Shown: positions 23,373 to 34,303 of the stretch, piece after piece
Layout of the letters: every line of letters begins with the position of its first letter
Position numbering within the stretch: the stretch's first letter is position 1
Source of the DNA: Porogramme epimiltina
Lineage: Eukaryota; Basidiomycota; Agaricomycetes; Polyporales; Polyporaceae
Assembly: GCA_900155495.1 (NCBI GenBank)
Contig: FTLJ01000633.1
Span: forward strand, 1-63,906
Reading direction: 5' to 3'
DNA: 63,906 nt
Translations under genes and position numbers: made by a program
The notes under the pieces: model-generated
The model's input: only the letters and a program-made list of their open reading frames with translations
Databases searched by the model: none
Told to the model about the DNA's origin: nothing

Positions 23373-24365
23373 TCAACGAGTAAGGGCTCCAAGGGCGTCC
23401 GCACTGTGCTTGACTACTTTGATGAAGCGGATGATGGTTGGCAGCACCTGTGTCGAGTCAGGCGGGGAAAAGACATCGTCAAAAGACGTATTCAGTTCGA
23501 ACCTGAAAGGATGAAACACAAGTGAACAATCGCATCCAGAAGGGACAAGGAGTGTGCGCGGACTCGTGCTCATTACAATAGGCGACGGGATCGTCGACAT
23601 AGTGGCTGGCGTCGCATATAAACTTGACGGCTCGCTGGCCAGCGGCATGATTGTCTGCGAGCTCGTCTTTGGTGAGACCGTTGTTCCAAGGATGGGTTTT
23701 CAAGGATTCGCGGCTCTCGTCGAGGAGATCGTTTTCGCGAAAGATGAGGGCAGGGAAATAGGCAACGAGGGTGTCGGTCAGAGGATCGTGCGTGTTGGGG
23801 TCGTATACTCGCCAAAGATGCTGAATGTGCTGGTCGCGGAGAAACGATGAGGATAAATGGGGAAAGAGGAAGAAGGGCGACAAACCAGAAGAGACAATGC
23901 ATGAACGAGTTGGCGGTAGATTTTGCGGTGAGAGGCGATGCGGGAGGGAGTCGAGATGGATGCGAGATGGTCTCTGTCGGCATCCTGAAGGAGGACGGCG
24001 AAGGGGTGATCTGGCTGGAGAACGAGGTGTATTGTGCGGGAGAGGTGATGACGGGCGGCTTCGAGGTGGGCGAGAAGGCGAAGGAGATTTGGGATCTGGT
24101 TGAGGAGAAAGGAGGGAAAGAGGATGTCGTGGATGGCGTGGATGACAAAGGGGAGAGGCGGGCACGCGTCGGGAAGGGTGTTAGACAAGGCGACGTGGGC
24201 CACGGTATCTACTCGGGGGGCGGTGAGTGGGCGGGCGGAGGGAGAGGGGCAGGGGCAGGGGGACGGACCGTAGGCGGCGCGGGAGAACGAGGGGTCGTCG
24301 TAGCTGGCGTCGGTGGCCGCTGCGAGCGTGCCGCACATTCTGTCGACCGGTGACGGGCGAGCCAT
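23373..24365 (-). CDS. Unknown helical protein
   Basis: Three exons (introns 23830-23885 and 23503-23563) give 291 residues starting MARPSPVDRMCGTLAAATDA. I do not recognise the family. After a disordered N terminus the sequence looks helical: ALSNTLPDACPPLPFVIHAI, NQIPNLLRLLAHLEAARHHL, then HIQHLWRVYDPNTHDPLTDT, FPALIFRENDLLDESRESLK and FVDDVF-like acidic patches near the end (NTSFDDVFSPPDS). The gene converges on HET gene 1 and diverges from the Bud4-like gene, with 299 bp between the two start codons. The second intron has a weak donor (GTCCGC) chosen because it keeps the reading frame. Confidence 0.7.
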
Positions 24366-24664
24366 GGGCGCGGTGGGCGGTGGGCGGCGTTAGGCAGCGT
24401 CGGCGGTGGCGACTGGCCAGACAGCCCGCGACGGGCGGGGCCTGGGGACGGTGGTGGGAAGAGAGGGGATACGCGGTCACGTGGGACGCGCGTTGTTGAA
24501 CAAAGCAGGGCGACGTCGGCGGTTCTCACGGCCGTTAAACCTCGCCTGCTAGTAGGAACGTCAAGGCTCAAGGATCCCGCCCGCGTCGCGCTCCCTGCTC
24601 GTGTCCGACTCCGTCCTCGCACGTCCGACCCACGCCCCCGCCCTCGTCCTCGCCGTTCCCCGCG
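24366..24664. promoter_or_regulatory. Probable bidirectional promoter
   Basis: Only 299 bp separate the divergent start codons of the unknown gene (minus) and the Bud4-like gene (plus), so both promoters must share this stretch. It is GC-rich and shows no clear TATA box. Confidence 0.5.
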
Positions 24665-27600
24665 ATGAGCGCACCCCGCCCCTTCCGAGAGCGCCTCCAG
24701 TCCAACTCCCCGGAGCCCGACCTCGCCCGTCCCACGACTCCCCTCCGCATCAACAAGCATGCCTCTCCTCAGCCGCAACAGGGCCTTTCCCCTCGCCCCC
24801 AGTCTGGTCTTCCCCAGGTGCAGGTCGCCCGCAGGACCAGCAACAGCTTCAAGCACGTCCGCGACAACAACCTCGTCACAAAGTCCCCCTTCCGCACCCT
24901 CATCCCCCAGGCTCTCACCGCCGCCTCCCCCCGGCGCGTCAGCGGCGAGAAGCGGCCCCGCCCGGACTCCATGCACACCCAGGCGGAGAACGACAAGCCC
25001 CTCGGCTTCAAGCGCAGGCAGTCCAAAGGCTTTCAGGGCCTCCTCCAGAAGGAGCCCGTCACAAAAAGCCCTTTCCGCAGGTCCTCCGACTTGACTTCCT
25101 CTTCCTCTTCGGACCCCCCTCCCGCCGCTCCCCCCAAGCTCAGGCCTAGGGCCGTCGCCACCCAGTCCGCCATTCCCGTCCCGTCCCCCATCCGCGGCGT
25201 TCTTTCCAACCCCCGGAAGATGCATGGTCCCCGCGGCGTTGGCAACAGACACCAGAAGCAGAAGACCGTGACATTCGACGAACGCTGCGAAGTATTGCAG
25301 CTCTCCGATAGAGACGACATCGAGGACGTATCCTACGACGACGAAGGGTACGGTTACGGCTTCACTTATCAGGACGTCCCCGACGACGACGAGGATCACG
25401 ACGAACCTATGCTTCCGGAGTCAGACTACGATGGGAGCTTCCAGGTCGGGGATGACAGCATCACCGGCATGGTCGAGTCCATGTTAGAGGCAGCACGCCC
25501 CCACACTCCCCCAAACGCCGAGGACGAAGAGGACGTCGATCTCTTACCTCCTTCCCCGTCCCCAGCCAAGCCCCACCATGGTCCCCCTGCAGAAGGTCCG
25601 TCAAGCACCAGTTCACGTGAGTCACTCGATCGTGTCCTCTACCTGACCTTCTTGCCCAAACACCGCCTTAGATCCTCTCCCGGATCCGCACTCACCCTCA
25701 CAGTTGAAGGACGAAGAAGCTCCCTTCGAAGAATCGTTCAGGTCCAATCGCTCCAACGACTCCCTCGACCCCGCCAACCTCTCAATAGGCCACTCGGAGG
25801 TCTCGGTCACCAACTTGGACAGCCATTCCCTGCTCGCAGACGCCAGCTTCGAAGGAGACGTACTCACAGGCGCCTCCTTTGCCCCGCTCGCCAATTCGTC
25901 CCCTCGCACGCGCACGCGCTCAGGCTCGGGCACGCCGCTCGACCGGTCATTTGAAGCCCGCTCCACGCCCTCTCTCACGCCATCGAGATTCAACTCTCCG
26001 CGTTCCGGGTCCGGCTCGCCGTTCCAACGACAACTGTTCAAGCCGGCGAGTACATCGAGTCTGGGCAGCTTCACCAACCGTCGTGCGAGCCCTCATTCCC
26101 CTATCACCCGGGAGGTCATTCAAGAGCGGTTGCTGCGGCGGAAGAGCGAGGAGGCCCTGACAGCTAGCCGCTCGCGCAGTGGCAGTCCGGCGCCGCCTCC
26201 AGCCGCCGCAACTTCCGCTCCCACTCCCTCTGTACCCGCGCCTGCACCCGCACCAGAGGAAGATGACCTGTCGAGAGAAGAAGACGAGGATGATGAAGAG
26301 TTCGAGGAGGCAGATATGACCCACGAGACTGAGCCAGAAGTAGGGGAAGCGCCCGCTCCATCCACCTTCCCTCTCATGGCCCGTGGTCACAACCCAACCC
26401 ACGACGGCGTCCTGACCATCGACCCCGAGCCCCAGCCCATCGATCCCCCCCGTCCCACCGTCCTCGAACGCGCGGCGACAGTCGATGCTCCCGAAATGGA
26501 CGCAAAGAAGGCTTTCGAGGGGCTTGACCTCGACTTCGAGCACGGCTTCGGGCTCGGCGAAGAGGGCATGAGCGTTAGTGCGGGCCTTGCGTCGCGCGCG
26601 AAACACAGTAGTATGCACCTTGGTGACGTCTCCGCCCTGGACAAGCTCATGGAAGACATGGCGCAGGGCGGTGGCGTCGGCGTCAGCGCCAACACGTCCG
26701 TCCTGTCCGAGGGCCAGTCATACGCGAGCTTGCGTGTCGAAGCGGTTACAGAGGGTGTCAAGGCTCAGACGTTCTCGCTCCCGAGCATAGAGCACGACGA
26801 CGAGGGTATGGGGATCGACGTCAATATGGAGCCGTCCATGTCAAGCATCAAGATGCCGACCTTCCCTGCCGCCGCCTCCAGCCCCTCCCCGCCGCCGCCT
26901 CCACCCCCCAAGGACGCGATCCGCACGAGGGACGAGCTCATCAAGGCAAAGCGCCGCGAGATCCGCGAGATAGAGGAGGACGACTTCGAGGCCGAGATGC
27001 TCATGTCGCGTCCTGGCCGACGGCCATATTCGCGCAACCCCGATGCAGACGACATCTATGCGACAAAACCCACGCCGGCTCAACTGCGCGCGGCGGGTGT
27101 TCAAGAAGAGGACGACGACCTCCTCGGCGTTACTGCGTTCCGCTCCAAGGACGCGCCCCTAGCAGAGACGATCAACCGTGAGCTCAAGAAGCGGGAGAAC
27201 GTCAAGCGGAGCGTGAGTGCAGCGTCTCGTCCTAGTCATCGTGGCTAGAGTTAATTGCGCCCTGTTACTAGAAATATCAAGTGCGCGAACACACAGAGAC
27301 CATATACGCGTCTGCAGACGCAGGCAGATCGACTCCGGGTAGTAGCGATGACGCAAGCCAGAAGGCCTGGCGATCTATTCGACGGCCCTCGGATATGGTT
27401 AGTTGTTTCTAACCATTCAGAGCGAGATCGGGCTCATCCACTGTAATCGTTGTAGAATGAGTACTCCAAGCAGCTTCGTGATCTTCGGGAACAACAAAAG
27501 ACAGGGAAAGCACACGGCAAAGTCTTCGTTAGGGGTGCGCTCTCATCGTCCTGTGCGAAAACCTGATCACTAACGTCGATTCATCTAGTGGTCGGACTGA

Positions 27601-28912
27601 GGAACCTCCAGGTGCCGATTCCAGAAGAGGCGACCAAGGTCACGGTGACGCTAAATAACGGCATTCACTTCGTGACCACCCCCGAAGCACTCCTCGGCCG
27701 CGACTGTACCATCGATCAAGAGTTCGAGCTGTGTGTATCAACTCTGATGCCTTTTCCGCAGTGACTGACACCTTCCTAGCATTGAACACAGTAAGCTCGA
27801 GTTCACGCTCACTATCAAGGTCAAGAAGGACTCGCACATTATCGCGCAAGCCAAGGCTTGCCAGCCGCCGTCCGTGCCCAGACCTCAACCTCAACCGCTG
27901 CCTCCGCCTGCCTCGAAGGGCGCGCATTCGAAGAGCGGTGGTGGCATGCGCAGTTTCCTCGGTCTTGGCTCACCAAAGAAACCTAAGACCATCTCGCGAG
28001 AAGCTTCGCCAGCTCCGCCGCCAGCTCCACCGCCCTCGAACTTCAAGATGCCGGAGAACCTGGCACGGTATCTCAAGCCCGACGGCTCGCTCGCGCGCAC
28101 GCTTGTGGAGTTCAATCGCATCTCCTCGCAATGCGACACGCGCCTGCTGGAGACTGCGTACCCCCTCGTTGCGCAGAAGAACGAGCTCCCGGGCGCGAAG
28201 CAGTCGCAGCTCACCATTGGCGAGATCGTCTTGCAGGTGTTCCGGCTCCCTCCGCTCCCTGGCATCCCCACAGATCAGCTCCCCCAAAGCCTCGAGGAGT
28301 GTCATCGCGGCCTGACACACACACGCTGGCACAAGTCGTGCTACATGCAGGGGACGCTGACCCAGATTGGTGGCGACTGCACCGTCAGTGTTATCCTGCT
28401 AGACTTTTGTGTGCGCCTCAACGCTAACCTTGGCTTGTCCTAGACATGGAGACGGCGACATTTACGTATCATTGGCTGCAGTCTAGTAGCTTACAATGAC
28501 GTTACGCGCCGGGCCATTTCTAGCATCGACCTGCGTAAGGCGACGAAGATCGAGGACGAGAGCGCTCCCGTCCGTAGCCCGGGGTCATCAGCCTTCCACG
28601 GTTACGACGACGACGACCCATACGGCGTCGGCAGCGTAGAACGTTCGTTCCGGTTGGAATTCGGCTCCGAGCAAATCAAGTTCTACGCCGATACCGATCC
28701 GGAGAAGGAGGACTGGTAAGTCTCGCGTGCTTCATTTCACAGTCGCTGGGTGCTTAACGCGGTAATCTCTCAGGCTCAAGATCCTCTCCGCCATGATTGG
28801 GCGTATCCCGCCGAATCCTCTCTGGGCAGAGTTGGTCTTCCAGCGCCAGGAGGAGGCGCGGACAGCCCACGCCGTTATGATATCTACTCCGAGACCTGCC
28901 GGTATACGATAG
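24665..28912 (+). CDS. Bud4/anillin-like septation protein with PH domain
   Basis: Eight exons (introns 25617-25671, 27213-27271, 27398-27455, 27535-27588, 27731-27779, 28384-28443, 28716-28773) give 1,284 residues. The first ~850 are disordered, with basic TKSPFR motifs twice near the N terminus and acidic patches. A conserved C-terminal half starts at EYSKQLRDLREQQKTGKAHG, then GKVFVRVVGLRNLQVP and IEHSKLEFTLTIKVKKD, a C2-like anillin-homology region. A PH domain occupies the last ~150 residues (QGTLTQIGG, RRRHLRIIGCSLVAYND, SSIDLRKATKIED, IKFYADTDPEKEDWLKILS). Bud4 and its relatives anchor septins at the bud neck or septum and bind membranes through the PH domain. Ends AGIR at TAG 28910-28912. 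Confidence 0.92.
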
Positions 28913-29271
28913 ACACTTTTCCGTTTGACTCTTTGTTTTCCCTGTGTTTTCTCTCACCCTCCTTCCTCGTCCAGCTACTTTCGTTTTTGTATGTCTACGC
29001 TATCTCCTTTCCACTATTGTCGCTCGTTCTTGCGATTACAACGAAGTTCTCACCTATGTACTTATGTACCATGATGAATGCATGTTTTATGACACTCAGC
29101 GCTGAGAGTGAGTAACATTTGGCCTCAATCGGCTAAACAAACGACGGGATTCCTTCCGCTCACAGTTCAACTTGGCGTGAGTACGTGAAGAGAATGGGGG
29201 ATACCTTTCCTTCGCCAAGTAGGGGAACTCATTGCTGGAGGTATGGGGCCCACAGTGACCGCACGAGCGAA

Positions 29272-29391
29272 GGCACTATAGTGTAGTGGTTTATCACTTG
29301 GGATTTTGACCGAGGCAGGGACGTGCCCGTTCCCGTGCATGTTCTTGTCTCCCTCCTTCCCATAACCCAGGTTCGAACCCTGGTAGTGCCT
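29272..29391 (+). tRNA. tRNA-Gln(TTG) with 47-nt intron
   Basis: Acceptor stem GGCACTA pairs with TAGTGCC. The anticodon stem TGGGA (29299-29303) pairs with TCCCA (29358-29362). The loop reads TTTTGA, giving anticodon TTG, then an intron of about 47 nt (29310-29356) after position 37. The T-arm is CCAGGTTCGAACCCTGG. Removing the intron leaves a 73-nt tRNA. The intron is long for a tRNA and C/T-rich. Confidence 0.9.
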
Positions 29392-29395
29392 TTTT
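29391..29395 (+). terminator. RNA polymerase III terminator
   Basis: A run of five T residues starts at the last base of the tRNA-Gln gene, the usual Pol III stop signal. Confidence 0.85.
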
Positions 29396-29511
29396 GCCTT
29401 TCACTAAAAACCCTAAATTTACGAGAGTAGCATACTACAACATCACGAATGCTGGCACACGAATGAACCCCGTAACATGTGTATGCAATGCATTGAATAC
29501 CGGTTGCATTC

Positions 29512-30810
29512 CTACACGATTAATTCAGCCATGATACCGCCTTTAACCATGTTCCATCCCATTTGCTCATACGTCCACCCAAACACAGTCGCGTCGTCGC
29601 TGTACGAGTGATACCGTAAGAGGGAGCGGTGGTTTCCGGGCTTCTTGTGGATCATGTCTATGTCCTTCATTTCATCGTCTGTCAAATCCACCAACTGTAT
29701 CACATAGATCAGCAACCATCGCGATATGAGACTTTTCGGCGTACGGTGATATTCTGCCTAATGCGCTCCGGATTCTCGCTCTTCGGAATGACGATTGTCC
29801 CCCGCTTGACCCCCCAGCTAAGTCCAACCTGGCCCGGGGTGGTCCCATGGCTCTCTGCGATGCGTACGACGTCGGGATCGTTCAGGAAAACCGGCTTTCC
29901 GTCGTATTCCTTTGGTCGACCTATGTTTGCTTCGTGAGTATCCAAATCCCCACTATATCTTCGCATCACGCACCAAGAGGGGAGTATGCAGTGAGAACGA
30001 TGCCCTTGTCCTCACAGTACCGCTTGAGTTCAGTAGAGGGAAGGCACGGGTGAACCTCGACCTGATTTGTAGCAGGGACGATGGATGCGTCTTTGAGCAG
30101 GATTTCCAAGTTCTTGACAGAGAAATTCGACACGCCGATGGAGCGCACTTTGCCTGTCCCCAGGAGTTTCTCCATCTCCTTCCACGTTTCGACGAATGTC
30201 GGACTCTGGCCGTAGGGAACAGGTTTCCCATCGACGGACGCCTGCGGCCAGTGCATGAGATAGAGGTCGACGTAAGTGAGCTCAAGCTTGTCCAGAGATT
30301 CTTGGAGCGATTCCGCCACACGATGGTGATCCCCGTTAGGCAGCTTCGTAGTAACGAAGATCTCCTCTCGTGGGAGCCCAGATTCGTGAATGGCCTTTCC
30401 AACAGCCTGCTCATTGAAGTATCCGGAAGCCTGTAGGGCATCAAGTGAGAGAGATACGGGGAGAAAGGTCGCTCAAGATTTACCGTGTCGATATGTCTGT
30501 ATCCCACCTTTTTGCAACATGCTTAGACAAAAGACTTGACTTGAAGGATGTCGGATTCGACGTACTTCTAGAGCGGTTTTACACATTTGCTCTACTTTCT
30601 CCCCTTCACCCGACGGTCCCATCCAGCATCTGTCGAGGAGAAGGTGATAGAGTTAACGATGGCCCATATTTTATCTGCCGCACGCGCAGATCGCTTGACC
30701 GGGTCTGTTGGGGTCATGTTGCCGGCCCAATAAGTGAACACGCACCCCATACCGACCGAGGGCATCATATAGCCTGTGTTGAGTTTGAAGCTCGGGATAT
30801 CTGCTGCCAT
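29512..30810 (-). CDS. Aldo-keto reductase
   Basis: Six exons (introns 30630-30745, 30508-30565, 30431-30483, 29921-29973, 29695-29744) give 322 residues. It reduces carbonyls with NADPH. The catalytic tetrad is intact: Asp in VGYRHIDT, Tyr in SGYFNEQAVG, Lys in FVTTKLPNGD and His in YLMHWPQ. Cofactor-binding signatures are VRSIGVSNFSVKNLE and VIPKSENPERIRQNI. The third exon is only 24 nt and encodes exactly VGYRHIDT. Length fits the family. It is close to glycerol dehydrogenase/xylose reductase types, but the substrate cannot be told. The C-terminal ~40 residues (RSLLRYHSYSDDATVFGWTY) extend beyond the barrel as in many fungal members. Confidence 0.95.
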
Positions 30811-31369
30811 CGTGATATGCGGCTATGTGGGAGGAAGGTGGGTGTGACTTTGTAGCTTGGGTGGCCTATATAGAGGCCACTAGAAGGGAGCTCGCGGCTC
30901 TTCAAGTTGTGAGCTATTTCAGTTTTCAGTTGAAAGCGGACCGGTAAACTCAAGGTTTGGGCCACCTGACGGGACGATGCCGGATCGGCTTGGGGGTTAG
31001 GGGCTACAGAGACAAGCTCGTAGTCTATTGTCACCGACTGTCAGTTCTGCGGCTGCGGGAGGTGGACACGGGGCGTTTGCATGGTCGGGTTGCAACCTGC
31101 AGTTGCGACTTCAACGTCAACGGAGTCCCGCCGGGCCGCGCACCAATTTTGGAAAGGCGCTCGACAAGTGCCGACCACGACCGTTTGTTGGATGCTGCTC
31201 TTTGGGCCCTTCATATGGGACTCCCATAAACTTCAAATATCGCTCCGGTTGGGGAACACAGTGCGGCTGTGATGAATAATTTAGAATGAGGTGGTCAACA
31301 GCACGTACTCTAGGGTCCGCCGTTCTTCGCCCCAACGCCACACCAAGTTCGCGCTCTTCCGAACTTTAC
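30811..31369. other. Intergenic between HET gene 2 and the reductase
   Basis: About 560 bp that should hold the reductase promoter and the 3' flank of HET gene 2. Open frames of 60-90 codons on both strands overlap one another and have no recognisable product. Confidence 0.5.
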
Positions 31370-33256
31370 TCAACGCTCAGCGCCGCTCTCCCAACGGATG
31401 TCTAGCTCGTATATGTCCGTCTGCTCCCCTTCACGAGAGCATGGATAGCTAAACGACAGCCGCACACGTGCTTCCCCGTTCTCAAAGGTCGCCCTCCCCG
31501 ACTTCCACGATTGCACGAACATCGACTTTTCTGGAATAATGTCCCATGTCGTCTTGCCAGGCATCAGCGCCCAAGCATTCAAAGCCGATAGATGAGGCCT
31601 CCGATCGGTAGCGGCACTTGCGCCGGAATCAGTATGGAATCGTACAGTGGCCCACAGCTGTGCGGCCTGTATTGAGTTCATCCGAGCGTCGAGCGAACAC
31701 ACGCCTACATGGACTGTGAATCCCTCTGCTCCGCTGACGAACGGCATCTTATGGCAATCCCCTGGGTGCTTCAGCCTGATTCCATCTCTACGAAGAGAGG
31801 ATACCTGGGAGCCTCCCAGCCTCCGGAGGTGCTCTAGGCTCTTCTGGGAGAGTACGATCGTGCACGGAGGCTCGAAGAAAACCATTGAAGACGTGCGCGA
31901 CGACTCGGTGGTAGACGCTGGCCGGCCGTTGGTAATGCCCCGCTGCCCTGAAAACCTCGTATTCGGATCCGCATGGATGTGAACTTGGAGCAAAATCGGT
32001 GGTGGCCACATTGGAGGGACGTCACGGTCTGGCGTCATGTGCAAGTCAGGGATGCATCTGAATCCTAGGTGCGCGCCCCGATAGTAATAATTCCGCCGCC
32101 CCCCACGTGCGATATACCCCCCGACGAAATACGTGTTCCTCGTGCTTGGATGAATACGTAGGTAGAGCGCGATGATTCGACGCTGATTGTCATGGCAAGC
32201 GAGGAGCGCGAATGCCGCAGCCACCATATGCGTGTGAAGAATTGGGACGAGCGGGACCGTCGTACGGATTCCGTAGCTTGTAGACATGTACTCGGGCATG
32301 GTCTCCCGTACACCAAGGACGGCCGCAAGTTCGCTCTGCGCAATCGGTCGAAGGTCTGCGCACCCTGCGAATTCGGCGGGAGAGGGGGCGAGGAGTGACT
32401 CGGCCTGCGCATGGGGTGCATAGTCGTGTTCCTGTGCGCTCTCCACGAACACGCCACTTTGGTGGTCTTCGAGTATGCGTCCCCAGGCAAAGATGGTTTG
32501 GTCTGGACACTTCTTCAGAATCTCCTCTTGCAACCGCACAAACGCGTGTCGGCCTTCTCCATAGATGGTAGGCATGTACACGTCGAAGATGCCCATCAGA
32601 GCGTACGCCTCGTCCTCGATCCGGGTCGTCTTCCGCTTGGACGCCCACGACATGCGACATGCGATGCTAACGTCGTCGAGCTTGCGGCGGTGCGTGAGTA
32701 CGAGGTGATCGACGCCCGTGATGCGCTCGATAAGGGTCGCGAGGAGGCGCTTGGGACCGATGGGCGACCAGTCCTGGGCGAGGAAGATGACGGAGTGCGG
32801 TGCGATGAGCTCTTGGAGGGTCCAACCGCGGGAGAACCAGACGCTTGTCCGGAACGCTGAGTGGGGTGCGTTCGGGTCCTCGCCGCCGGGCACGTCGTGG
32901 AGATAGGCGTAGCACATGGAAGCGCCTTCATACCAGGTATACATGGAGTTGATTGCTTCTGATAGCTCGGTGCTGTTAGCCTGGTCGATGCAGCAGGTGT
33001 CCACCCACAGCCAGCGGAAACCATGACGGCGTGCCAGTTTGCACGCGTTCTTTATCTTGAGAGCCGGTCGGCGAAGGGCCCTACTGCGGGCCTGATGCGC
33101 TGTCTTGGAAGCCCAGGTGCCTCCGGAGGTCCATACACGGGTATCCAGGAATGCTTGCTCGTCGCCACCCCATACATGAGACAGAATTGCGTAGGAGACC
33201 TCGGTGGGCTTAGCGAACCACTTCAATTGAATGTTCTCCGTGTTGAGTAGCCACAT
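31370..33256 (-). CDS. HET-domain protein 2 (intronless, tandem pair)
   Basis: One frame of 628 residues from MWLLNTENIQLKWF. I chose this ATG because the neighbouring paralogue starts at the equivalent position (MWLLDTENIQLKWF); the frame is open for another ~87 codons upstream with no similarity. HET signatures: VSYAILSHVWGGDEQAF, RWLWVDTCCIDQANSTELSE, MYTWYEGASMCYAYLHDV, SVWFSRGWTLQELIAPHSV, then IEDEAYALMGIFDVYMPTIY. The later part keeps SSMVFFEPPCTIVLS, FTVHVGVC, AAQLWATVRF, MFVQSWKSGRATF and YELDIRWESG, all matched in HET gene 3. The gene is less GC-rich than its paralogue. Confidence 0.92.
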   Translation of the reverse strand: MWLLNTENIQLKWFAKPTEVSYAILSHVWGGDEQAFLDTRVWTSGGTWASKTAHQARSRALRRPALKIKNACKLARRHGFRWLWVDTCCIDQANSTELSEAINSMYTWYEGASMCYAYLHDVPGGEDPNAPHSAFRTSVWFSRGWTLQELIAPHSVIFLAQDWSPIGPKRLLATLIERITGVDHLVLTHRRKLDDVSIACRMSWASKRKTTRIEDEAYALMGIFDVYMPTIYGEGRHAFVRLQEEILKKCPDQTIFAWGRILEDHQSGVFVESAQEHDYAPHAQAESLLAPSPAEFAGCADLRPIAQSELAAVLGVRETMPEYMSTSYGIRTTVPLVPILHTHMVAAAFALLACHDNQRRIIALYLRIHPSTRNTYFVGGYIARGGRRNYYYRGAHLGFRCIPDLHMTPDRDVPPMWPPPILLQVHIHADPNTRFSGQRGITNGRPASTTESSRTSSMVFFEPPCTIVLSQKSLEHLRRLGGSQVSSLRRDGIRLKHPGDCHKMPFVSGAEGFTVHVGVCSLDARMNSIQAAQLWATVRFHTDSGASAATDRRPHLSALNAWALMPGKTTWDIIPEKSMFVQSWKSGRATFENGEARVRLSFSYPCSREGEQTDIYELDIRWESGAER

Positions 33257-34303
33257 CGATATCTGTTGGACCACAGAATACATGAGCGACAGCATCATAG
33301 AGCCGACAGTGAGATGCATACGAAGGCAAGGAGGGGAAACAGGATATTCTCCTAGGGCAAAGCGTAGTGGGGGCAGCCTGACGACGGTTAGCCGCCGTAT
33401 TCCCTTCGACGCTACAAACTTTATAGAGGTCTCACGTAAAAGGTACCGAAACAATTGGAGCTGCAAGAAGTAGACCTTATGTTTACAAGCTTTGTGGTTT
33501 CCTATCTCTGAAGGCATCGGGCACCGAGACCATGCCGTCTTGTCTTGGAAGTCCGAGAGCGGAACTGCGGCTTCTAAACAGAAAGTGCGTCATGGTGCTG
33601 TACTATTTGACGTGGAGAAGTGGAATTCTGTCAATTACATATAGAAATAGAATATCAGCGGGTCATGTTCATCCTGTAATTTTTAGAATGCAAGTGCTTA
33701 CGAACGGAGGGGGCGAAGCAGCGCCGACGCCGGAATTAAGTTCCGACAGTCAGGAGAGTTGAGGCACGGTGCACGAGACTAAAGCCTGTGACTACAACCT
33801 GCGTCAAGACCGTACGTGAGATAGGAACAAAGAAGGTGGCCCGTTTACAGCCATTGTAGCTGCACCTACAGCACATGGATGATCCGTAGTCCGAGTCAAC
33901 ATAGAGAACGCTACCCAGCTGTGTCAGACGTCTAGGTTTCGAAGGGTTTCAAGTACACCCTAGACGCCAGGGTAGTAGGGTGTCTATGAGGTTATTCCTG
34001 TGTACATGCACAAAAGATGTCCGAGGTTCCAACCGCGCACTACAAGGTTGAAGTGACGAGTGACGCGGAAGTAAGGCTTTAGGGCCGGTCCCACGCCTAA
34101 GCGCTGCGCTAACCTGTTAAGTACTTGCCAACGTCAGGCTATCGGCCCAAGCACTGGTCGAGGACGGAGGGAGAGGGTGAAAGGAATACTAGTAGTAATC
34201 TAAGATTGGCCAGGCTTCCCTCAAACAACGTACTAGATTTACAGCATCGGAGACACTTCCTCGGCGCAACGTCAGAGGGGTACTATAAGAGTCGATCAAA
34301 GGG
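33257..34303. other. Intergenic between the two tandem HET genes
   Basis: About 1 kb, AT-richer than the genes on either side. It should hold the HET gene 2 promoter and the 3' flank of HET gene 3. The part next to HET gene 2 stays open in its frame up to 33517 but shows no family similarity. I see no RNA gene and no clear repeat. Confidence 0.5.

Noticed and set aside
33257..33517. Longer start for HET gene 2
   Set aside because: The extra ~87 codons have no similarity to HET proteins, and the tandem paralogue starts at the equivalent inner ATG.
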